64,000 nucleotides of DNA from Kwoniella bestiolae CBS 10118 (taxonomy: Eukaryota; Basidiomycota; Tremellomycetes; Tremellales; Cryptococcaceae), in assembly GCF_000512585.2 (NCBI RefSeq), contig NC_089247.1:62001-126000 (forward strand), in the 5' to 3' direction. The first letter of the stretch is position 1. Each line of letters starts with the position of its first letter. This document shows, piece by piece, positions 33,186 through 44,873 of the stretch. A model generated the notes under the pieces. It did not search any database, was not told the origin of the DNA, and saw nothing but the letters and a program-made list of their open reading frames with translations. The position numbers were made by a program, and so were the translations under genes.

Positions 33186-34137
33186 ATGACCACCAACAAC
33201 TCCAACACCAACACTATCATCCTGTTAACAGGTTCCAACACCGGTATAGGCTATGCAACTGCCCAAGCACTTCTCACCGCTCCCCTGCCCAGTAGACCGG
33301 TGACGATCATCCTGACGTCCCGTACCCTTGATAAAGCCGTCAAGGCATCACAGGACTTGAAGGACGATCAGGCGTTCTTGGATGCTTGGAACGGGGGTTG
33401 TCAAGTCGTGCCTAAGCAGCTTGATATCGATGATGAAGCGAGTGTGAAAGCTTTACATAAGGATTTGAAGGAGCAGTTCGGGAGAGTAGATGTATTGGTC
33501 AATAATGCGGGTAATTCTCTTCCCTCTCAGTATACCTCATCCTGCTTTCATGGTCATGGTGGAGATACTTCATCACGAAGTGAAGATGGGATGTTAACTA
33601 CAATACTGTGTGATTACAGGTGCACATTACGACTTCCAAGTTGCTTCGGGAAAGATGACCACGCGGGAAGCATTCATCGGATCATTCACCACCAACGTCG
33701 TTTCTACCCACCTCCTGACCGAAAGCTTCATGGACCTGTTATTCTCCTCTGATTCCCCCCGACTGATCTTCCTGTCCAGTGGGCTGTCCTCGTTGGGAGA
33801 TCATTCCAATCCTCACGTACCGGTCAATCATTCCCCTCCTGCCGGATGGCCCAAACAGCCGATCTTCCAGACACCCACCTACAGGACCAGCAAGACAGCT
33901 ATGAATATGATGATTCTTGAATGGTGCAGGACTTTGAAGAACGATAATGTCAAGATACATATCCTTGATCCCGGGTTTCTATCCACCACTCTGGGTGGTG
34001 CTCAGCCTGACGTGCTGAAGGAGAAGGGCGCGAAAGATCCGATTGAAGGTGGGAGGTTCATCAGAAGTATTATTGAGGGTGAGAGAGATGGTGATCAGGG
34101 CAAATTGATCGGTAGTGAGGGTATCATACCTTGGTAG
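33186..34137 (+). CDS. Short-chain dehydrogenase/reductase
   Basis: Classical SDR of 280 residues, exons 33186-33510 and 33620-34137. The cofactor loop reads LLTGSNTGIGYATA (TGxxxGIG) and the acidic-patch region ILTSRTLDKA suits NADP(H). KQLDIDDEASV follows strand 4, VDVLVNNAG (NNAG motif) is completed over the intron, LIFLSSGLSSLG holds the catalytic serine, and TYRTSKTAMNM gives YxxxK. A Pro-rich insertion (HSPPAGWPKQPIFQTPTY) sits just before the catalytic tyrosine, longer than usual. After it, VKIHILDPGFLSTTLGG is the normal PG segment. Related fungal enzymes are carbonyl reductase-like; substrate unknown. Confidence 0.9.
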
Positions 34138-34431
34138 CTGAGTCTAGTACACCGTCCAGAGCAGCATTAATGGATGTAAATCAGTTATAATATCAGTATA
34201 CACCTGTGTCAACTATCATTGCACATCGTTGAAGGATAAAATAGTATGCATGATACATTATAGAAACGTTCGACGATTCTGAAGCACAAGGGAAAAGTTT
34301 CAATTGTAAAGTAAGAAGCACAAGGGAGGTCGATAGCTAAGGAATTTTGAAAGGTTAGGGGAGTAAAGTGTCCTTTCTACATCGAGGTGTGATTACCATC
34401 GATGAGTTAAATGAAAGTGTGTTGAGAGCAC

Positions 34432-36108
34432 TTAGAAAAAGGTTCTCTTGGCGTATCGGTTCATGACGATAGCTCGTTTGGCAGAGGCACCTGAAGCTTG
34501 ACAGGTGGTCACTTGGCCATCACAGGCGGTCAAGGCGGCGGAGACTTCAGAGTTGGTGAGACCGTTGGCCCATCTTTTGCATCGGTTCTAGGGTAGGAGT
34601 AAATGTCGTCAAATCAGTCTTGTAGTCACTTGATGAGTCCAAAAAAGCCAACATTCCACCTTACCATTTGCTCCATACAAGCGGCGTTGATGGCGGATTG
34701 CTCGTCAAAGTAAGATCCACCGAGGGTGACGTATCGGTTACCGGCTTGAGTGACAGGAGGAACGGGTCCACCCATCTCGGCGTTACCGGTGGCATCGGAG
34801 GTGGTTAGGGCAGGAGCAGCACTACGAATGACAATCAAGGTCAGTGTCTTTTACAGCTTTGATTTCGAGTATGGTATCCTCACGAGGTGGCAGAGGTAGC
34901 AGCAGCGGAAGTCTCAGCAGCAGAGGTGGCGGGAGCTGACTCGGATGGGTACTCGGTGTCGACAGGGCTGGCAGCGGAGGTTGATGAAGAAGCGGGAGCA
35001 GAGGCTACATTGGAGGTAGCTGGTGCTTCGGTCTCGGCTGGAACGGAGGCGGCATCGTAGGTGGTGGGTGTAGCAGCGGCAGAGGTTTCAGCAGGAGCAG
35101 AAGTGTCGGCGGCGGAAGTTTCAGCAGCGGAGGTCTCAGCAGGAGCGGATGAGGAAGCTGAAGCGGTAGGAGTGGTACCTGAGCTACCACCGCTGTAGAC
35201 GGCAGGACCGGGAGGAACGAAGAGTGATTGATCACCACCGTACAGGTTCCAGGTCTTGAAGTCATCGTTAAGGCCATAAGCGGCTGGGAAGGTGACGGTA
35301 TCGGTAGGAACGACGGAACCGGATGAGATCAAGTTGGCTTGGAAACAGACTGGGTAGACTTGAGGGGCACCCGTGGAGTGCATAGCGATGATGTCGTGTC
35401 TGACCAAGTAGGGACTGTGGGTATCATCAGCGTTAGCTCGAGTACACCTGATACGTAGATGATAGAGCTTGATTTACCCAGCAGCGAGATCAGAAGGAAT
35501 GGTGAAAGTCCATTCCAAGGTAGAGACGATAGTGTCCGAAGGCCACTTGGTACCATCGAACGAAACTTCTTCGATCTTGAACCATTGAAGAGAGGCGGCA
35601 TCAACACCATCACATCCGGTCGAGGGACAGGCAGCCATGTATTCGGTAACTGGACCTTTGTGGGAGTCGGGCCAGGTGTTCCAGTGGGCGGTAACGGAAT
35701 CACCGGCGTTGACATCCCAGGTCTCTAAACCTGAACCAGCAGAGAGTCCACCACATGCAACGATGGCGGAGGTGTAGTCGGCGAAACCTGGACGGGGCGA
35801 TGGCAGTCTGTCAGTTTCTGCAAAGAGATGGGGAAAGACCCGAGAGTCAACTCACCTTGATCAGAGTTATCGGTAGGTCTCTCAGCAGTGGACCCGTACT
35901 CGGCGGCATTGGAAGGGTTGAAACCGGCAAAGGTCTCACCACTGATGGTCCAGCTGGCAACGTGACCGTGCGCTTTGACGACGGAAGCGCCGATGAGGAA
36001 GGAAAGAAGTGTAAAAGCTTGAGTCTGTGGAGGTAAAGATGTGACTGATCAGTAACAACTCGAACGGTGGACCATGAGGCAAAAAGATCAACTCACGTTG
36101 GACAACAT
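34432..36108 (-). CDS. AA9 lytic polysaccharide monooxygenase, secreted, with Ser/Ala/Thr-rich tail
   Basis: Copper enzyme that oxidatively cleaves cellulose or related glucans outside the cell. Exons 36097-36108, 35856-36024, 35478-35787, 34884-35414, 34665-34821 and 34432-34587 give 444 residues. The 12-base first coding exon reads MLSN, joined to TQAFTLLSFLIGASVVKA, a signal peptide cut just before HGHVASW; this makes the N-terminal histidine of the copper brace. The second brace histidine fits YLVRHDIIAMHS, and QVYPVCFQA carries the conserved Gln and Tyr. A long low-complexity stretch of SAA/TSA/PAET repeats follows (probably O-mannosylated), then a cysteine-containing C-terminal module (DEQSAINAACMEQM, NRCKRWANGL, ALTACDGQVTTCQ) I cannot name. 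The domain order resembles the single AA9-type protein known as Cel1 in Cryptococcus; that link is from general knowledge. Confidence 0.9.
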
Positions 36109-37693
36109 CTTGAATCGATACTTCTGAAAGAGTTGATAATAGGACTTGATAGCGGTTCAAGTGAGTGAATCTGAAGGAAAGTCGGCTTGTAATGAAAGAA
36201 TGAAAGTGAGCTTTTGGATAGTGTTGTGAAATCAATTCACTATTGACTATTTGGCTAAGATACGAGAAGACAGGATGAGAATGAAGAATTGGATGAGGAA
36301 AGAAAGAAAAGATAGGAATGACTCGTCTGAAGAAGAGGGGGATTTATATATCTTTTTTGGCCTCACTTCGAAATGACTCATTCCGAGAACGAGAACAAAA
36401 GGATATGGTTTCCCTTTGACAGAAGATGGGAAGAGATAATTGATCAAAGCGGGATTGATTGTGTTGAGTTTGAATATGATATCCCTTTCAATCCCACATA
36501 CAGCTCCTACCTTTTTACCTTGGCATATACAAGGCACTTCACCGGTGGTGAAGGTGTTTCATCGAGATGGTGATGATGAGGATGTACTTTCTCCGACATC
36601 GATCGCTACCTTTGCTCTTGGGTGTTTCTCTGCATCACCACCAACGTCGTTGATTGATGGATTACACCGTGGACCCAATCTTCTTGACCCTCGTTCCTAC
36701 TTTGGAGGATGAATGATACCACTCAAAGGGAGAACAATAAGGTTTGTGTTCGGTGGATTGTCTATATCCCCTCGTTTCGGAATGGGTTACCCTGGTAATC
36801 AAAGTCAAAAGTTTGTGGAGGATTGAAGGATTGATTGATTGCGTGGATACATACTGTTCTGACACATGTTAATGGGATGCACGGCCTGGGAATTACCAAG
36901 CCACCATGGGGATATCGAATGGTCGAAAGGAAGATTGGTATAGAAATACACAGGTGCGATGTGATAGGAACAGCAGAAATAACTTGACATCGGGCCGAAA
37001 GATGAAACGTCCCTTTTAGTAATAGGAAATGGTCTATGCATGTTTCGATAGTTGTCCTTCTAGAATACCTTGCAGGAAGAACGCCAAGAAGTACAAGCAC
37101 CTGAGAATGTGCGGCATTTATGTTGATATCTTGACGACGAGGGTGATGGTCGTGTTGCTGGAATCGCAGTACCTCAACCATCATCACTTTGTGGGCTTGT
37201 TTCATCCTGGAGTGTTCCGTCCCAGGAATGTCTTTTGGGGGGACTGAGCAACATAGTACGCGTATTTCTCGGAGTACCTCGGTGAACGAGTCAAAATATG
37301 AAAGATGATGTCTATCGCAGCAAGACAAGCACGTTTGACATACATCACCCCCAAGATGACCAGAAACCCATTGGTAGGCACAAGTTGACCCATCAATCGA
37401 CAGTTCACGTCCGTCATGTTCATCATGTCCATTTATAATCGAAACCGAAAGACTCTCGACATGGAAGAAGCAGCCAGACAGGTCATCCATAGCTTATCTC
37501 TTGCTGTGAATGTATGCGCAGATGAGGCAGAGGATAGAGACTGATGATGATGATGATGTCGCCATAATGAATGATGGTGACGACATTCAGATGATCGGGT
37601 AGATCCGATGAAGATGATTTCATATATATTTCATTATAACTCATCCTCCTCCTCTCTATCTCTGCTCACTGACAACATCAATCACCCCTCAAG
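36109..37693. other. Long divergent intergenic region with one orphan frame
   Basis: About 1.6 kb between the LPMO and an aldo-keto reductase. TTTATATATC near 36341 and TATATATTTCATTATAA near 37622 are TATA candidates for the two genes. A 242-codon minus-strand frame at 36762-37490 is Cys/His-rich with no recognised domain; its length is unusual for noncoding DNA, but coding status is doubtful. A run of GATGATGATGATGATG lies near 37540. Confidence 0.35.
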
Positions 37694-38941
37694 ATGCCCT
37701 GGACAGATATCAAGCTGAACGATGGGAGAGAGATCCCCGGTATCTCATTCGGTTCGTCAAGACATTCAGGAGATACGGTATCTACAGTGGATGAAGCGAT
37801 CCACGCCGGGTTTGACAGTATCGATACCGCTCAGAGTGAGTTGATCGTTCCTTACATACACATCTCTACTTTAGAGACTGGAATCTGTGTTACTAACCCA
37901 TCACACGCTCGTCGCAGTCTACAGATCGGAAGGAGCAGTAGGTCAAGCTATCAAGCAATCTGGTTTATCCAGAGACGATCTGTGGATAACCACCAAATGG
38001 TCGGGTCTCAAATCGGCGAAAGAATCGATCGAAGATAGTTTACATGATTTGGGCGTGGATTATGTCGATCTGTACTTGATCCATTTCCCTGGTGTGACTA
38101 AGGGGGATATACCTGGTTCGTGGAAGCATTTGGAGGAGTTTAAGAAGTTGGGTTATGCGAAGAGTATCGGTGTGTCGAAGTGAGCATCGGCGACATTGCT
38201 ATTCTCCTTCCAACTGCTGTACTTTTTCGAACTCAGATCATCATTGCTGCATTAGAATAACGCTGATAACGACCTGAATCCGCGATGACACAGCTTCGAG
38301 GTCTCCGACCTTAAAGAACTCCTATCCCAAGCTCACGTCAAACCCTCAGTCAATCAGATCCCCTTCCATCCTGATATACTGCTCAAGCAAGAACCACTGG
38401 TCAAATACCTCAAAGAACATGATATCGCCATTGAGGGATACTCGCCCCTCGCACCGTTGTGGAACGATGATAAGAAATCACCTGTTTTGAAAGTTGTCAA
38501 GGATATAGCTGGGAAGAGGGATGTACCGGAAGAGAGGGTGTTGTTGGCTTGGTCGAGGGCTAAAGGGTATGTTCGAGCACATCCCTCCTCCCTTTTCTCC
38601 GGCCTTGTTGGGAATGATGGCTTTTAGCTGACATCTCCTCTTATTACCTTCTGCACAACACTATCGGGCTCCCTTGCTTCACATTCCATCCTCCACTCCC
38701 CCTCGTTGGTCGCCACCACCACAGCGTCATCCCCGTCACCTCGTCATCCACCAAATCCCGCATCGAAAGCTTCATCGCTGCTGGTGATCTCAAACTCACA
38801 ACTGAAGAGGTCGAAGCGATTGATAAAGCAGGATACAAAACCGCCAAAAACGCTGAGATCAGGAGAAAGGTCGTCACCGGATTCAAGTGGGCGACAGCAG
38901 CTGGATTGGTCACTTATCTTGCTCTCACCCGATTCACCTAG
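37694..38941 (+). CDS. Aldo-keto reductase with hydrophobic C-terminal tail
   Basis: NADPH-dependent carbonyl reductase of the AKR superfamily, 297 residues from exons 37694-37835, 37918-38179, 38294-38566 and 38725-38941. The catalytic tetrad is visible: Asp and Tyr in GFDSIDTAQIYRSE (over the first intron), Lys in DLWITTKWSG, His in DLYLIHFPG. KSIGVSNFEVSDL, PSVNQIPFHPDIL and IEGYSPLAPLW follow in normal order, and IPVTSSSTKSRIESF is the cofactor site. After the usual end, the chain continues KWATAAGLVTYLALTRFT, a hydrophobic stretch that could anchor it in a membrane, unusual for this family. The last intron is long (158 nt). Confidence 0.92.
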
Positions 38942-39034
38942 GATTCAGTATAGACGAAGATAGGTATGGGTGCTAGATGACATGCAGTTTTGCATAATTA
39001 CAATTACGATCTTAGGTGATCCTGACTTCATCCG

Positions 39035-40120
39035 TTATATTGGTTTCTGTTTCTGTATCTTTTCATTCTCCCGTCGCTCCTCCTCTTCATCCTCTTTCTC
39101 CAACGTTGCAACCCACTGATCTATGGCTTCTCCGTCGAACCCATCTGTACTCCTTCCTGGCTGATTGACACTTTCCACCAGGGTAGGCATGGACAAATTC
39201 AGCGTTTCTCTCATCTTTGAGCTGAACTCGGTCATCTATGTGCGGGTAATCCACCATAGTTAGTCAGCGATACCGCTATGATCATGACCTTCGCACGACG
39301 GCCAGCGATGCAGGATCATAAGAGAGAGAGAGATGAGAACTTACATCTTTCACACCCATTATCTTGGCTACTATGAAAGCTCCCAGTCCCGCACTACCAA
39401 ACACCAACGCCGTAGCTATTCCCAATGCTTGAAATCCTAAAAAACCAGATACAGGTTCAGTGGAGAACCCTTCTTCACCTTCCATCGGTGTTAATGTGGA
39501 TCCGTAGAGCGATTTCTCCTCGCGTGCGTTGAATGATCTTGCTGCCTGTAAGGAAGGGTTTATGTGATCGATAGTGGATATTGGTACTGAGGATGAGGAG
39601 GGTGAGGATGCGAGATAAGCTGAGTTGAGGGATGATGGGGTTTCGACTGTGCTTGCTCCTGACAATGACGACGAAGCTGAAGCTGATGTTGTTGGGAGAG
39701 CTACTCTCGGTATCCTTATACGCTGGTTTAAGATCGCTTGACTTTGATGAGATAGGAATTGGGTAGCGTTGGCTTGTTTGGCTGCTTGACGAACGTAGGG
39801 GATGACTAGTATCGCGAGACCTGTTGTTATTGCAAACTATACCACAAGTCGCAGTCAGCATATGCGTTCCGAGATGGAGAGCAGCTGACAGTGATGACAT
39901 GGTCTCTGTATGGTGCACTCTATTCTGACATGGTACCTCCTCATGATGTGCGCATCTGGATGAGGAGCACAACCAAGAGGAGAAAGTCAACGATGTGAGC
40001 CTAACTTACAGCTGCTCCAGCGACATAACCAGCTACTTTGGGTATCTTCTTCTTTTTCCCTTTCACATCGTTGGCATCTGCAGGTAGCGTATTGGGTGGT
40101 CCTGGGAGTAGAGATGCCAT
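39035..40120 (-). CDS. Small two-helix membrane protein, TMEM242-like
   Basis: 267 residues from exons 40010-40120, 39345-39836 and 39035-39235. Basic N-terminus (KGKKKKIPKVAGYVAGAA) leading into a first hydrophobic helix (FAITTGLAILVIPYV). A Ser-rich middle region follows. The second hydrophobic helix LGIATALVFGSAGLGAFIVAKIMGV is followed by KDMTEFSSKMRETL, which resembles the C-terminal part of TMEM242, a mitochondrial inner-membrane assembly factor in animals. The C-terminus is charged (KEDEEEERRENEKIQKQ). The match is to a short motif only, so the family call is tentative. It shares a 183-base divergent promoter with UTP22. Confidence 0.65.
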
Positions 40121-40303
40121 GGTTGATATGTGTTTTGGTTGATATGAGATGAAGAAGAGAATGAAAGAAGATCAAGAATGTTGATGCGGGGCAACGAAGA
40201 TTCGAATAATTTTGAAAAAAGTGAATAAGATGATCATCTCCAAAATTTCAGTTCATTTCTTGCTCTCTTCTCTCATCTCTCTCTCAATCCAGATAGACGC
40301 AAC

Positions 40304-43300
40304 ATGTCAAGCACAAAGTCACTCAAGAGGAAGGCATCCACATCCAAGGTGGGATCTAAGAAGGTGAGTGCATATCTGTACGGGAATTGTTGATTTGCGG
40401 GCAAGGAAGCGAAGCTAAGTGCATTGACGCCTTTCCAGCGAGTACCCATCCAGCAACCCTCTCCTTCGCCTTCTGATCTTGATGAAGGATTTGAAAATCT
40501 GGAAGATGGCATCGGTGCAGATGATGATGTTGAAGATGAAGGGATATATGACGATCCCATGATAGATAGACAGGGCTCAGATGATGACGACGACGAAGAT
40601 GAAAACGACGAGGATGGAAGTGAAGAAGAAGAAGAAGAAGAAGAGGGGGCATCACCTAAAGCAGGTCCATCTCGATCTACCAACTCCAACACCAAGCATC
40701 TATACAAAGCACCAACATTAGAAGAGATGGAGAAGCTCAAATCAGTCGAACAGTCTGGCGGTACAACCTTCTCACTCCAGCTCTCAGCAATACTCGAATC
40801 AACCTTATTACCCCTCACCCCTCAAGCCAATCTCAAGACGGTGTTATCGACATTGCATTCCACCATCCTCTCTTTACCTTCTTTGCCTCCCCTACCACCC
40901 ACCAAAGCCATCAAGAGGATAGGTAAACAGGTGAAAATACCCTTTACCGGTGGAGAAGAATGGGATCCTACCAAGAACGAAGTGAAATGGCAACTTGGGT
41001 GGGGCAAACCTGAAGAGATTGTCGTAGGTGGTAGTTGGGGAGTGGTAGGTGGTTATAAGAAGGGGAAGGGGGAGGCTGGGAATATAGATTTGGTGGTGGT
41101 CATGCCTTCGGTGAGTTGACTATCCATCTTGAGATCGGTTGGCCTGGAGGTACTGACGCAAGTCTTGGTGGATGTACAGGCCATGTTTAGCCCCAAGGAT
41201 AGGATGGATTATAGGTATTTCCACAAGAGATCTCATTACCTCGCTGTTATCTACGCTACGATTCAGAAGCTTGCTATGCACGATGGCCCATTGAATGGTG
41301 TGAAGCTATCTTGGGATGTTTCGATGGGAGATGCGAGAAGACCTATCATCAATGTATCAGCAGGTAAAGGTGAGTTGTCGAGATTTCTGAATCCTCTTCT
41401 CAGACCAACGTTCAATGCCTATACATATTGCACTCTGGAACTCAAGGCAACGGATGTATCATGAGACCAATGCTGACTCTTCCATCCCTCAGATCAAGGC
41501 CTCAAACATCGCCTCGACATTCGTATTCACGCCTCGATCCTCCCATCCGTCTTCCCTCTGTCCACTCTCTCCCCATCCAAATCCCTCTTACGATCAGAAG
41601 TACCCACTCCTCTATACTCGAGCTCGATAATCAACGACACACTGCATAAACCCCACTTACTCCACTTACACAGATTATCCCAACTTCTCTCCCCCGAACG
41701 GACCGTCGATTCGTTCCTTGCTATATGGAGGATATGGTGTACGCGACGAGGAATCAGGAAAGAACGAGGTGCATCAGCCTGGTTCGCTAGTATGTTACTA
41801 GGCTGGGTGGTCGATGGTGGAGAGGTCGGTGGGATAGGGGGTGTAAGGGAGAAAGTGAAGAAGGTTAGAGGGGTAGGTAAAGGATTAGGTCATTGGGGAG
41901 CCTTACGAGCTGCTTGGGAGTTTCTAAGTATGTCCTCCTTATATCTAGACTACCCTTGATTTACTACGATGGTATATCTGCCTTTTCTTGAGCTGTGACT
42001 GATCTTACTACGTATGTTATAGCTCATACCGATTTCACCTCAACTCCTGTATTCATCAATACCAATTCTGAGGATATCATCCTTCCTTCCGAATTTACCA
42101 AATCCTTCGATGATGATATCTTCGTTGATCCCACTGGACGGGTCAACATATTTGCAGGATGGGAGAAAGGTGACGTGCAATCGCTGAAGCATCATGCTAG
42201 AGAGACTTTGGCTATGCTCGAAGATGAACATACCGATCAGTTCGGTGAGACTTTCTTGAAGGATAGGAGAGGTGGAACCGAGGTATTTGATGAGTTTATC
42301 AGGTGAGTGTGATGGAGTTTTTACCTTACGAGCAATATCGACTCAAACGAGAAAGGGGGACTGACTCGTTTTGTTCTGGTCATCCGCAGAGTCGACATAT
42401 CCTCTGCTGAGCTCAGTACCGACGCTCACCAAATCTCCGAATATCCCTCTTCCACAGATCTCGCCATCCACTCATTCGCCACCATCCTTCGACGGGGATT
42501 ATCCGATCGTGCGAAGATTGTCCACATCTCGCCGTCGTCCACGTCTTCCACTACACTTGCTATCGGTATAATATTCGACCCCGAACACGCTACTCGAGTG
42601 ATCGATATCGGTCCTTCATCGGACTCTGCACAAGCTACAGCAGCAGAGGCGTTCAGAGCGTTATGGGGCAGTAAAGCAGAATTGAGGAGATTCAAAGATG
42701 GAAGTATATCTGAATCTGTCGTATGGGAAATCAACAGACCGGAAGAAGCCACACTCATACCTGGTAAAATCGTCAAATTCCTCTTGAATCACCACTTCCA
42801 ACTTCCCGAAGACATCATCCAATGTCTCTCTTCCGATAAAACATGGCAGGAGATCATCCAGATTCAACCTTCCGTCCGAAATGCCATCAATATCCCTGGA
42901 AGCGAGAAACAAGGTTTCCGACCTGTCTTATCAGCTTATGATGAGTTATACAAAATCCTGAAAGACCTAGATACCGAATTGCCCTTATCGATCCTCAACG
43001 TCAATCCCTCTTCTGAACTGCTGAGATATTCTTCGATATACGTTCCTCATCCCATCGATATCAATCGGATCAACACTGTGCCAGGCTGTATAAGCCATGT
43101 GTCACCTGTAGAGGTGGTGCTACAATTTGAGTCGTCGCCTAAATGGCCTGATGATCTCGGTGCCATTCAGAAAGTGAAATTGGCCTTGTTCGAGAAACTA
43201 GCAAGGGTCTTAGAAGGGAAATTACCCAAATCACAGATCAATATCCTGTTTGACGGTGGTTGTTCCGACATCGAAGATTCAGCTTCGTTGGAAATTCTGG

Positions 43301-44647
43301 TTCCTCAAGGTATAGCGTTCAGGTTGAAGATCCACTACGAGAAGGAAAGGGTATTGCTAGAGAGGATAATCCAAGAAGATAAGAAACCTTTACCCATACT
43401 TGGTACTGCCCTTCCTAAATCATCTGTGAAACTTGCCATCCCCGCATTAGAGAAACATTTGTTACTCTTCAACCACAAGACACAGCATCATCAGTCGATC
43501 ATTCCCCTACACCACAGGTACCCTTCATACTCTACTGCCACTCGTCTCCTCAAGAAATGGTTCGCATCGCACATGCTTCTAGGTATACATATCAGCGTGG
43601 AAGTGATTGAGCTGTTGATGGCTAAGGTGTACCTTGCCTCGAACTCGTTGCAGGTGCCTAGCTCGGGTACGAATGGGTTCATCAGAGCGATGGTCATGTT
43701 GGCAGAGTGGGAATGGAAGAACGAAGCGATGTTCGTTCCTATCTTCTCTGTGAAGGAGGCTACATCCAACGAGGCAGGGAGGTACGATTTCCCCCATGAG
43801 AAACGACAGGAAGGGATAAAGGCGTTTGAAACGCTCAGGAGTAAAGATAGCTCCTCGGTGAATAGCCATCAGAACGGTTGGGTGGTATTTACCGAAGAGG
43901 ATCAGAGTGGGTTGAGGTGGACGAGGAAGGTTAATAAGGTCATTGCGGCTAGGGTGGGGCAGTTGGCTAGAGCTACTTTGGTGGCTGTTAGGGGTGGCTC
44001 GGAGGATGGTGTGTTGGATATCAAGGTGAGTTGAGTATCTCACTATTACTTTGTCTCACGTCCATCAGTACCAGGTATGTCAAAGTGGTGTTGCTGATTT
44101 TGGATCTCGTCTGGAATCCATTCAGTCCCTGTTCATAACCCCTCTAAACCACTACGATTTCCTCCTTCACCTCACCCCATCAACCACAACAAAATACCAT
44201 CAGTCCATCCAAGCCAACCCGGAAGAATGGGAATCGAAATTAAAGTACCGTAATATCCACTCTTCATCTTCTGAATCAAGTATAAAGATAGGATTCAACC
44301 CTTCTGAAATGTTTGTGGAAGATATGATCAAGGTGTACGGAGATTCCATTCCATGGTTCTACGATATCTCTGGTGGGAACGTTATTGGCGGGATATGGAA
44401 TCCCCAGAAAGATGGCGGGAGGGGATTGAAAGCTTTCTTGGGGTATAATAGTAAACCCATAGAGTCGGAGGTGAGCTTCGCTGCTTCTTTTTGGGTATGT
44501 CAGATAGGATGTGAGAGGATGGAAGCTGATTGAATTTGTGGTGCTTTGGATCAGTCTGCGTTGGTCACGATCAATAAAGATGCGATAATAGGGGAAATCA
44601 CGAGGTTGGGTAAAGGGTTGATTGAGAGGGTTGAGAGGCGGAATTGA
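40304..44647 (+). CDS. UTP22: U3 snoRNP protein UTP22 (Nrap/NOL6)
   Basis: Nucleolar factor of the small-subunit processome needed for 18S rRNA maturation. Eight exons: 40304-40363, 40439-41110, 41180-41369, 41493-41927, 42023-42302, 42390-44025, 44069-44470 and 44555-44647; 1,255 residues, near the usual length. A basic start (KSLKRKASTSKVGSKKR) and a long acidic run (DDDDDEDENDEDGSEEEEEE) precede the Nrap domains, which begin near KHLYKAPTLEEMEKL. Family blocks include VVGGYKKGKGEAGNIDLVVV, DRMDYRYFHKRSHYLAVIYA, ERTVDSFLAIWRIWCTRRG, FRALWGSKAELRRFKDGSI, ATRLLKKWFASHMLLG and PLNHYDFLLHLTP. The seventh exon could instead start six bases later at 44075. Single-copy core gene. Confidence 0.95.
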
Positions 44648-44873
44648 GCTGTTATAACTTATAGCAGTAGGCATGATGCACTGTATAACATGCATTATAG
44701 CATTGGCACTTGTATCCTACCATATTTCGGGCTGTGTTCGAGTGAATTGTATGCGAAGTACCTTTGACACGGGATTCAAATTTGGAGACTACCCAGACGA
44801 CGTTAGATTCATATTCATACAATTACATGATGGCTTCTTTTTGGGTTGTGTACAATTTCTACTTCTAGGTTGA

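Noticed and set aside
37540..37560. GATGATGATGATGATG run as a possible functional repeat
   Set aside because: Short simple-sequence tract without features that set it apart from others in the window.
40356..40655. Minus-strand frame rich in Leu, His and Arg opposite UTP22
   Set aside because: Antisense of the acidic GAT/GAA tract of UTP22; a codon-composition artefact.
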